The notes beneath the pieces were generated by a model. It was not told the DNA's origin and did no database searches. It saw only the letters and a list, made by a program, of their open reading frames with translations. Shown here piece after piece: positions 1 through 7,006 of a stretch of 13,006 bases of DNA. Source of the stretch: Cyclostephanos tholiformis (Eukaryota; Bacillariophyta; Thalassiosirophyceae; Thalassiosirales; Thalassiosiraceae); contig JALLPB010000795.1 of assembly GCA_036939975.1 (NCBI GenBank), positions 1 through 13,006 on the forward strand. Reading direction: 5' to 3'. Within the stretch, counting starts at the first letter, position 1. The number at the start of each line of letters is the position of its first letter. Both the position numbers and the translations under genes were made by a program.

Positions 1-65
1 ACGCTAAACGTATGACATTGGATCGTTAGATTAATTAAATTAAGTGAGCCCATCGCGGCTCGTCT

Positions 66-1955
66 CTATTGCTTGGCTAGTTTGGATCTTCCTGTTCCGC
101 CTTGCCACGTGGATTTCCTTAGTCTCACGACTCCTATGCCCCTTCCTCCCTGTCTGTCTGTCACGTTTATCACCTTGCCATTCCTATTCTGCCCAACAGG
201 TCCGCCCTCGATACCTATTGTTTCTGCAAGAAACGCTGCATTCTCTTCCTTCCAGGTTTTCCAGAACTCCTTCCTCTCCGCTATTCCATCAAGCAGAGGC
301 TCACCCTTCTTCTTTTTACGGCGGATTACCTCTTCATTCACAATGGTCGTATTGATTGTCTGCAGCATCTCAGTACGAGTGGAAAACACGAGCTCCGCCG
401 TATGCCCTAAGCTTCTCATATTCTCAAATACGCCCTCTGCGTGCCATGTGTTCTCTTCTGGTGACCCAAAAATCTTGCCTCTGGCTGCATCCCCACCTTG
501 TTGTAGGATTGGGTTTGTGATGGAACCATCATTGGCATAGGATCTGAGCGCATTGTGTAGCGCCTCATAGTCAATCCTGGGTTTAAATGTGACCAATGGA
601 CGAAAGATTGGAATGACCCACTTGTAGTACAGAGAAGTGTTCATGCCTTTCTTCATATTGTCATGATACTTGGTCCTCTTGGGAATGTTGCTTGTATCAT
701 TGCCCTCACTGCACACAGCAACCTTGCATGTCCATCCGAGACCTTCACAAAATGTCCCCTCACAGTGGAAGCTTGGGCCACAAACCACTAGCACTGTGTA
801 TTCAGAACGCACTGCCTGTATATTAATGTTCCGAAGCAACGCTTCCTCCGCGATCCTCATCCAGAAGGTGTTCTTGTCAGGGAACATTTGTCCCTCGCAC
901 AGACGATACCTCTCGACCTCTGCCAACGTCCGTAATGTATCTCCCACATGACCCATTTTGTTTCGAGGTGGTGAACCAACCTTGTTCTTCTTCAGGCGCT
1001 CCCAACGCCTTGCATCGGACCACTTCTTCCGTATTTTCCTGTCTTCGTTTTCAATGGCTTCTTTCTCGGAGTCCGTCATCCCGGTCGTATCTCTTGGTTG
1101 AGGCCCACCGAGAAGAAGTTTCCGCATCGGATTCGTATTCTTGGGGAACGAGGTGCGATTTTTGTCTTCCGATTCACTGTCAATATCCACATAATCGCTG
1201 TCATCGATGTCCACGTTGGAGAACAAACTCCCTCCATCCCCCCCAAAAAAATCAGACTCCTCATCGTGATACGATTCTGTTGACGATTCGTCACTGTTGC
1301 CTGGACGATCATGCTCCCCACCATATTTTTCAGTATACGCTATTGTGTTTGGGGCAGCAGCAATGCTGGCATAGGGTGCTTCTTTACGGGCTGCCTTCCC
1401 CCCCTTTCCAGTTGCCACAACTGTATCGACACTGTATGAAACTTCACCAACAGGGAGATTTTTACGCGTGCTCTTTCTACTACCTCCAGCGCTCGTGTCC
1501 GTGTCAATGATTGTTCCATCGATAAGTCCGTCATGAAAATTTTTCGTTACGGTTCCATCAACAGGGAGATTTTTACGCATGCTCTTTCTACTACCTCCAG
1601 CGCTCGTGTCCATGTCAATGATTGTTGCATCGATAAGTCCGTCGTGAAAATTTTTCGTTACGGTTCCATCGACAGCATCATTTGCGGACTTCCTGCTTCC
1701 CTTGCCTATCGAATTGACGCTTTCGGCGTTTCCCTTGTTATTCCGTGCCTGCCGGACAGGAACGCGTCGTTTTTCAGGAGGGGATGCATTTTTTGATTCG
1801 GCGGTAGGTGCGATGGCTCTACTGGATCTTGTGCGCAAGCCATGTGTCCTCTGTTCTTGGGGAGGAGAATGAACTGGTTGCTCGAGCGGAGGTGTGTCCG
1901 ACTCCACATGCGCGCGAGTGGATCGGGTGGATCGAGTCGATGACATCAAAGGCAC
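66..1955 (-). CDS. Hypothetical protein, 629 aa, with 37-residue tandem repeat and Cys-rich module
   Basis: I do not recognise this family with certainty. The reading frame is open and intronless from ATG (1953-1955) to TAG (66-68); a second in-frame ATG lies at codon 4. Visible parts in order: a low-complexity basic/Ser-Thr N-terminus (residues 1-90); two nearly identical 37-residue repeats (96-132 and 133-169) ending in GGSRKS(M/T)RKNLP; an acidic stretch (221-264); a charged Lys/Arg helix-like segment (300-330); then a more ordered part from about 345. That part contains a Cys/His cluster (C392, H397, C398, C403, C410, C415) around the motif GLGWTCKVAVC, and a RRKKKKGEP basic patch follows near the C-terminal third. 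The layout of a helix followed by Cys and GW-x-V-x-x-C loosely recalls FAR1/MULE-type N-terminal zinc modules, but this is inference only. The gene has no obvious partner; the periodic array begins immediately upstream of its ATG. It could be an accessory gene of a mobile element or a lineage-expanded nuclear protein. Confidence 0.7.
   Translation of the reverse strand: MPLMSSTRSTRSTRAHVESDTPPLEQPVHSPPQEQRTHGLRTRSSRAIAPTAESKNASPPEKRRVPVRQARNNKGNAESVNSIGKGSRKSANDAVDGTVTKNFHDGLIDATIIDMDTSAGGSRKSMRKNLPVDGTVTKNFHDGLIDGTIIDTDTSAGGSRKSTRKNLPVGEVSYSVDTVVATGKGGKAARKEAPYASIAAAPNTIAYTEKYGGEHDRPGNSDESSTESYHDEESDFFGGDGGSLFSNVDIDDSDYVDIDSESEDKNRTSFPKNTNPMRKLLLGGPQPRDTTGMTDSEKEAIENEDRKIRKKWSDARRWERLKKNKVGSPPRNKMGHVGDTLRTLAEVERYRLCEGQMFPDKNTFWMRIAEEALLRNINIQAVRSEYTVLVVCGPSFHCEGTFCEGLGWTCKVAVCSEGNDTSNIPKRTKYHDNMKKGMNTSLYYKWVIPIFRPLVTFKPRIDYEALHNALRSYANDGSITNPILQQGGDAARGKIFGSPEENTWHAEGVFENMRSLGHTAELVFSTRTEMLQTINTTIVNEEVIRRKKKKGEPLLDGIAERKEFWKTWKEENAAFLAETIGIEGGPVGQNRNGKVINVTDRQGGRGIGVVRLRKSTWQGGTGRSKLAKQ
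1448..1669. repeat. 111-bp tandem duplication inside the 66-1955 gene
   Basis: Two head-to-tail copies, 1448-1558 and 1559-1669, each exactly 111 bp (37 codons), differ at four positions by eye. Three of the four differences change the amino acid (M/T, A/G and M/T in the protein) and one is silent (His codon). The sequence before the first protein copy (GSRKS, residues 86-90) resembles the end of a unit, so an older, eroded third copy is possible. The length keeps the frame open. Confidence 0.95.
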
Positions 1956-1956
1956 G

Positions 1957-2392
1957 GTGATGGGATGTTACGACTGATGAAGGAAGTGTGAGGCGTATTT
2001 TGATTTTGCGTAACTGTGGGTGAGGGATTATAAAAGCCCAAACATGATGGGAGAACAAGAAAGTATTCGCCAAAAAAAGGCCTCTCAACGCCAGGTGTGG
2101 TATAAATAAAGTTCGAATCTAAGTGAGTAGAAACTAAAAGTTAAAAATCTCTTGGTGTGGGATTTAGAATCAGCTGTTTTTAAAGTGAGGTATTTAAAAA
2201 GTCCCAAAATACACATGAGTGGTTTTGGATTCAAGTTACATAAGGTGAGGTAATCCGAAAGTGCGATATGCTACAGTGAAGGATTTTAAAAGTCTTGAAG
2301 TCAGTGAGGGTTTTTAGCAACGAAAAAGTGTGGTGTGGGAAATGGAATGGCCAAACGCTCAGGTGAGTGGTTTTTAGCTATTTTCCCTTTTT
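1957..2392. repeat. Periodic ~30-bp array with GTGAGG-like heads
   Basis: A GTG(A/T)G(G/T)-like hexamer starts at 1957 (weak), 1988, 2020, 2095, 2123, 2155, 2185, 2215 (ATGAGT), 2245, 2276, 2304, 2333 and 2363. From 2095 onward the spacing is always 28-32 bp. Several units continue with an A/T-rich core close to ATTTTAAAAGTC (clearest in the units at 2020, 2185 and 2276); perfect TATA-box strings occur at 2029-2036 (TATAAAAG) and 2101-2108 (TATAAATA). One irregular 75-bp gap (2020-2095) may hold a decayed unit. The units are too diverged for a simple microsatellite, and the variable spacing rules out a coding repeat. It begins just upstream of the minus-strand start codon at 1955, so it may be promoter or 5' leader DNA for that gene. 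Confidence 0.75.
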
Positions 2393-2522
2393 TTTTGGCC
2401 GAATGCGTGTAAACTCTCTGATATGATGATGTATCAACCACTATTGGATTCCTAATTAAGTTTGTACCGCGCGCGACGCCCCAGCAAACACGAAGTCCGC
2501 TCCCGGCCACTCAGTAACGAGA

Positions 2523-2849
2523 ATGTCCCGCCTCATTGTCCTCGCACGTCGTATCGCGCTTTCCCTCCGGCAAACGAGGCATCGTCCCGTCCGCCTCCTC
2601 CTTCCCGTCGCGCTGATCATCATACTGGCGGCATCGATCTCCCCGGCCATACGTCGCCGACTCCGATCGACGACGACGACGATTTCGTCCTCCTCCCCCA
2701 CCTCGAATTCTCCCGTCGTCGTCGGCGGCGGCGGGGGCGGAGGGGGGGGGGGAGGAGGAGGCAGAGGACGGGGAGGGGGAGGAGGGGGCCAGGTGGTCAA
2801 GGAGAGCAGTGAGGAGAGCGAGGACTCGGACAATTCATCAGAATATTAG
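2523..2849 (+). CDS. Possible small single-pass membrane protein, 108 aa, Gly-rich
   Basis: Unrecognised. The frame runs from a genuine ATG to TAG. The product starts with a basic N-terminus (residues 1-24), then a hydrophobic segment LLLPVALIIILAASISPA (about 25-42) that could be a signal anchor, an Arg/Thr/Ser-rich stretch, a Gly-rich run encoded by the G-tract region (about 69-89), and an acidic tail SSEESEDSDNSSEY. An AATAAA lies 85 bp downstream (2934-2939). The stretch is much richer in G+C than its flanks, as are the exons of the Nudix gene in this window. The opposite strand also carries a long open frame (2456-2833), but only with a TTG start, so the plus frame is preferred. It may still be non-coding. 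Confidence 0.35.
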   Translation: MSRLIVLARRIALSLRQTRHRPVRLLLPVALIIILAASISPAIRRRLRSTTTTISSSSPTSNSPVVVGGGGGGGGGGGGGRGRGGGGGGQVVKESSEESEDSDNSSEY

Positions 2850-2992
2850 TATGATAATAAGCCGTAACATAACATTCATCGTTTTTACATATTACATCGC
2901 TATTATTTTTCTAATATGTTAGTGGTTTTACAAAATAAAAAAATTCCCTCAGCCTCAAAGAAATCACAGCCTAAAAACAGCGCGCGGGGGGA
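2850..2992. other. AT-rich spacer before the transposon-like element
   Basis: No open frame of note. It contains a polyadenylation-like AATAAA (2934-2939) followed by an A run, and ends in a CGCGCGGGGGGA stretch directly abutting the left inverted repeat. Confidence 0.5.
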
Positions 2993-3005
2993 CACCACCC
3001 CTTAG
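2993..3005 (+). repeat. Left terminal inverted repeat
   Basis: CACCACCCCTTAG, the exact reverse complement of 6586-6598. Similarity stops abruptly outside it. Confidence 0.55.
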
Positions 3006-3180
3006 ATGACATGGTGATGGGCAGACGTTAATTTGTAAATAGGCGTACTTACAGTATTTTCATTCCCCGCCATTTTCAGCTTCAAAAATATTTGTGCGAC
3101 GTGCTAAGCCAATTCATCTGAATTGTTCCATAAATAATCAATACCCTCGTTGATCGATCGATAGCACACATTGGATATTC

Positions 3181-3259
3181 GGTCTCTACTGGGCCGAAAT
3201 TGGGGGCAGCTTTATTACACCTTTAAGAAGGTCCCTGCAATTTGAGCCCAGTAGAGACC
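3181..3259. repeat. 22-bp imperfect inverted repeat (hairpin) before the transposase ATG
   Basis: Arms 3181-3202 and 3238-3259 pair at 20 of 22 positions, with 13 uninterrupted outer pairs (GGTCTCTACTGGG / CCCAGTAGAGACC) and a 35-base loop. The right arm ends three bases before the ATG at 3263. A partial extra copy, GGTCTCTTCTAC, occurs just inside the coding region (from about 3269). It could be a leader hairpin, a transposase or regulator binding palindrome, or the ends of a tiny inserted element. Confidence 0.85.
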
Positions 3260-3262
3260 ATC

Positions 3263-6200
3263 ATGGCGGTCTCTTCTACAGATGTATTGGGTGCGATGGC
3301 GCAATTCTTTATTTTTCTCTCTGATGCGCCCTCATACTGGTTCAGCCTCAATAAGAGCTGTACCAATGAATTTCATCTGGCAAATTGATTCGGCATGAAT
3401 AAAGAAAATTTTGAGGCACTTCTTATCGCCGGGAATTTAGTACAGTATAGGGGGAAGTCATTCTGCATCCTAGCGGATCAGTGGACATCGTTCTTGATTG
3501 GGCATCACTTCTCAGAATTATCCCCGGACCCCCCCTCATTTGACTTTGAACGAAAAAGAATTCAAATCAATAGCCAACGAGAGCATTTTTATGTCGTCCG
3601 TATCGGCTATAAAAGTGATAGGTCGCCACTGAAGTTTGAAAAGCAGCTACTAGAGTTGAAGTTGAAACCTCCTTGGATGGGGAGGAGTCTGGAAATGCAA
3701 CAACAAGCTTTAGGTAGGATCACAGATTTGGCGATTGCAAACGTGCACATCGCACTCCATCTAAAAAAAAGCAAGATGGAATGGTGCCAATGTCAACAGA
3801 CGATAGAGAGGCAGAGGTGGCACCTGTGCAGGTTCTCTCGTTTGTTAGTCCTAACAAAATTGCTGGAACAGCGAAAGAACCCAGCATGGAACAAATCCCT
3901 GCATCTGGATATCCCATCCTTTGGAAAACATGTGGCGATGCATTCGATCCGCTAAGCCTAAGCGATGAAAGAGACAAGTTTATTGAGTCATTGGCGTCTG
4001 AGATCATACGCTTGAAGGATGGAGGATCGGGCTACTTTGAAGTGACGGATAATGCAGGTCACCGCATATCATATGTTAAGGTACCGCGTGCATCTAGCGA
4101 TAAGTCATTTAACAACAGTAAATCGTGGATTGATAAATGCCTTAATATTAATGGGTATGGGTGCACCGACCTAAGTTCATTCCGACTTTGTAATCATATG
4201 TGTAGAAAATATCATGATGGATTTTGTAAAGCTTTGAAAAAGAATGGAAAGGAAATTGCTATGAATATGGGCACAGTGAAATATGTGGCGATGTTAAGTG
4301 AGCTAAAAATCAGTGGGGTGCAAGAGCGAATCCTGGCAAGATATTTAAAAGAACATCTTGGCAACAGCTTCTGTCCCTCGCAGGCGGCCATTGGAAAGTT
4401 GACAGAGGGTCATGTCAATATTCAAACTGGGTAAAAATTGTGGACTTATCAAGGCAAAGATATCGAGGAGAGGGTTGAGTGGTGGGAGATTGATCTCGAC
4501 AAAGCAATTTCACAACGTTTGGAGAGAGAACTAATGAGTCGGAATACAAACCCTTCTGATGTGGTTCATGTCCAGGCTGTGGTTGGTGGGGATCATGGGG
4601 ACACTGCATTTCAATTTGGTGCGGCGATCACTGTTCATTTGAAGAGTGGAGATAAAGTACATTTCGAGCTACTATCATGCGAATTAATTTGTCGCAAAGA
4701 TACATAGGCACTAATTGAAGCAACTATTTTACGCACACTGACAAAAGGTCTACGGATTATTTCGGAACAACCACTCCACATTTACAAAAGCGATGGTTAT
4801 ACTTTGGTGTGCAAATTTGATGCGCCTCCTCCTCCTGAAATCAATGAGGTATATTCCACTGGGGACCTAGCATACCAAATGATGATGCAGGGAAGAGAGG
4901 GGATGTCAGGAGCGCATTGCATGATATGCCAGTTGACAAGCAAAGAGTTCAACCATGACAGGGAAAAAGATGGTCAGTGCTGGACGTTCGAAGAACTCAC
5001 CAAGACAGCACAGGAGGTGAAAGACAAAAGAATGGGGGATCCACTGATGGGCGTCAAGCAGCAACCATGGTGGCCGTTTCTCAAATTTGAGAACCAAATG
5101 GTCCCACTCCTTCATTGCCTAATTGGAATCGGAAATAATTTGCTTGACAAATTCTGTGACGTGATCAGAGTATTCTGTGAGAATTTGAGCGCAGAAGAAA
5201 TTTTATTCTCACGGCAGATTGCCACTTACAAAAACATAATCAAAGCCACTTTACAGGAGAGAGACGAATTCGACCGTTCACCTGATGGAAAGAAGCTGAA
5301 ATCGCTGCAAGGGATGATCACCTCAAGGAAGCGCAAATTAAAAGGCATATATCATACCACCCCTCGCAGTGACGAGACCAAGTTACTAGAAGAAGATATC
5401 AAAAGCAAAGAGGAACAGATTAAGCCTCTGCTGGCGAAATGGCAAAAAATCGGAGAGAGTTTGAAAGTAACACGAAATTTACTCACCGAAAAAGAAAAGG
5501 CCCTTTGTTCAATGCAGTCGTCAAAAGCAACATCCCGCAATAGTTTAGAGTCTCAAGTGTTTAAGATACTGAAAGGAGTTGGGGTGGAGCAATCGAGTTA
5601 TCATGGTGGCAGTTTGAATGGAAAGGACATCAAGAAGGTAATGAATAAAGCTGATTACCTTTTTGATGAATTCGCATCTCTCTTGAAAGCAGGGAGGAGA
5701 GAAGACTGTGAGCTAAACAACGAATGCATTGATGCATTGTGCCAATATTTCAAGTTGGCATTTGTTCTGTGGGATGGAGCATTTTCACTGGCACGGAAGA
5801 ATATTCCCTCCTCGGAAGATGCTGAGCAATACCAGACATTCGTCCATGCCGCTGTGGTTGCGCATGCCAATCTTGGATTGACGATCACCCCGAAGGTTCA
5901 CCTAATGTTAAAACATGTTAAGTGGCAAATGATTAATATAGATGGTGGGCTGGGCGATAAAATGGAGGATTGGATTGAGAAGCTGCATCAAGTCGGCAAG
6001 CAGCTGCAAGCACGATTTCGTACAACGAAGGACTTACTAAGATGCACTGCTGCGAGGGCTAAGGTTGTTCACCACGACACAACTCCGGCTATAATAAATC
6101 AGATGTTGGAAGTTGTAAAGAAATCAAAGCAAAAATTTACTTCGACTGCAATAAGAAAGACAGAGAAAGGGGGGAACGACGAGTCAAATGAGCGTTGGGT

Positions 6201-6414
6201 GAAGAGATTGAAAGCATTTGAAGAACGCGAATCCATCACAAAGCAAAGTGAGCACGCACGCATCTTACTTTCGGGATTCAAATCCGATTCCGAAGCCATC
6301 ACGATGATGGGGACGACGATGGCGATGGCGACGGCGAACGCCAGCGGGGGTGAGGAGGGGGTGGAGTCTCATAAGAGAGTTAGGGTTAGATCGCAACGAT
6401 ATGATAAGTACTAA
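3263..6414 (+). pseudogene. Degraded transposase-like gene (KDZ-like motifs)
   Basis: The frame opens at ATG 3263 (an in-frame stop precedes it at 3224) and is broken by TGA 3386-3388, a change of frame in the interval 3634-3770, TAA 4432-4434 and TAG 4705-4707. A further TAG at 3715-3717 counts if the shift occurred early. After 4705 it is open to TAA 6412-6414; AATAAA follows at 6435. Sequence on both sides of each stop stays protein-like in the same frame. Motifs seen: GGDHGD (Asp codon 4591), C-x2-C at 4918-4929, LLHCLIGIGNN (His 5113), a long charged coiled-coil-like part (about 5215-5550), KVHLMLKHV (His 5899, 5914) and GLGDKMEDWIEKLH (Glu 5965, Glu 5977, His 5986). The order of Asp, then LH..G..N, then K-H-x-x-x-x-H-V, then a GLG...E...E..H block recalls RNase-H-fold DDE transposases of the KDZ/Zisupton kind as known to me; the assignment is inference. 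The product would have been about 1,050 residues. It is almost certainly inactive. Confidence 0.65.
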
Positions 6415-6434
6415 TATGATCGCGCAGCAGCGGC

Positions 6435-6440
6435 AATAAA
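6435..6440 (+). promoter_or_regulatory. Polyadenylation-like signal of the transposase pseudogene
   Basis: AATAAA sits 21 bases after the final TAA and before the right inverted repeat, as expected for a gene ending inside the element. Confidence 0.35.
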
Positions 6441-6585
6441 TAATAGAATTAATATTCGACTCCGCAAAAATATTTGGACTGATTTTTTGGACTAATCAGG
6501 CTACATGGGAATCAATACAAGTTGAAGTCACTCAAAATTTGGCTAATTTAGATGGGATGTACCGAAGATGTCACGTAGCGTAGAA

Positions 6586-6598
6586 CTAAGGGGTGGTG
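6586..6598 (-). repeat. Right terminal inverted repeat
   Basis: CTAAGGGGTGGTG, the perfect partner of 2993-3005. Flanking bases AGGAGG do not repeat the left flank. Confidence 0.55.
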
Positions 6599-7006
6599 AG
6601 GAGGTTTTTTGAACAGCGAACCGACCGATGGTGTGGGAATAACTGCGGGGAGTTGTTTTTTTCAAAAATGCTTCGAAACACGATACATATTGGCCTCCCC
6701 CCCAAGCGGCCCGTCTCCGAGAAATGTTTTTGGTTTTTGGACAACACTAAAAATCAATCTTGTCTCTCTGAGAATCTCGGAGCTTCCCCCCCAGCCAACC
6801 GGCCCCTCTGATGTAGAGCCTTCTATAGAGCACAAAAGCCTGATTCGGGTGAGATTCACTCTTGCAAGCGATCTCAGCGAGAGAGCGCGCGTTTTGAATA
6901 AATATCAACACGCACGGAGTTCATCCTATTACTCTCTCTAGATCTCTCTAGATTCGTCTTCAGGAGGACAACGGATGAACTCAGTGAAGACTTGCAGTCT
7001 GTCCAC
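6599..7006 (+). promoter_or_regulatory. Upstream and leader region of the CPPED1-like gene
   Basis: No gene seen. It contains two C7-centred, loosely repeated segments (about 6693-6722 and 6783-6812, both C-run followed by CGGCCC and a TCT), an 8-bp inverted repeat CTCCGAGA/TCTCGGAG (6715-6722 and 6775-6782), and a pyrimidine-rich CTCTCTCTAGATCTCTCTAG stretch just before about 6953. The last resembles an initiator/leader region. No clear TATA box was found at a convincing distance. Confidence 0.35.

Larger units (their letters stand above)
2993..6598 (+). mobile_element. Decayed DNA transposon with 13-bp terminal inverted repeats (3.6 kb)
   Basis: CACCACCCCTTAG at 2993-3005 is matched perfectly by its reverse complement CTAAGGGGTGGTG at 6586-6598. 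The pair brackets a transposase-like pseudogene with 257 bp on the left and 171 bp on the right. A weaker subterminal inverted match (AAATATTTGTGCG at 3086-3098 against 6463-6475, 12 of 13) supports the ends. No convincing target-site duplication is visible (left flank ...GGGGGA, right flank AGGAGG...), which fits an old insertion or means that the true boundaries differ. The CACC start resembles but does not equal the CACTA terminus of that superfamily. The gene content, not the ends, argues for a cut-and-paste element. Confidence 0.5.

Noticed and set aside
2095..2125. tRNA B-box-like string GTTCGAATCT
   Set aside because: The flanking bases do not form a T-arm stem and no A-box or acceptor stem lies at the right distance.
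1957..2392. CRISPR array, suggested by the ~30-bp periodicity
   Set aside because: No conserved full-length repeat alternates with unique spacers; only a hexamer head is shared, and the setting is eukaryotic.
2456..2833. Pro-rich open frame on the minus strand, 125 codons
   Set aside because: It only opens with TTG, and the Pro run is simply the complement of the G-tracts; the plus frame has a true ATG and a membrane segment.
3714..3725. A tiny intron GTAGGATCACAG explaining the change of frame in the transposase
   Set aside because: Twelve bases is far too short for splicing; a frameshift is more plausible.
2993..6598. Assignment of the element to the CACTA superfamily
   Set aside because: The terminus reads CACCA, no 2-4 bp target duplication is visible, and the gene lacks features I would call CACTA-specific.
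66..6598. A single large two-gene element including both the 66-1955 gene and the transposase
   Set aside because: The inverted repeats enclose only the transposase, and no matching end was found near position 1, although the left boundary could lie outside the window.
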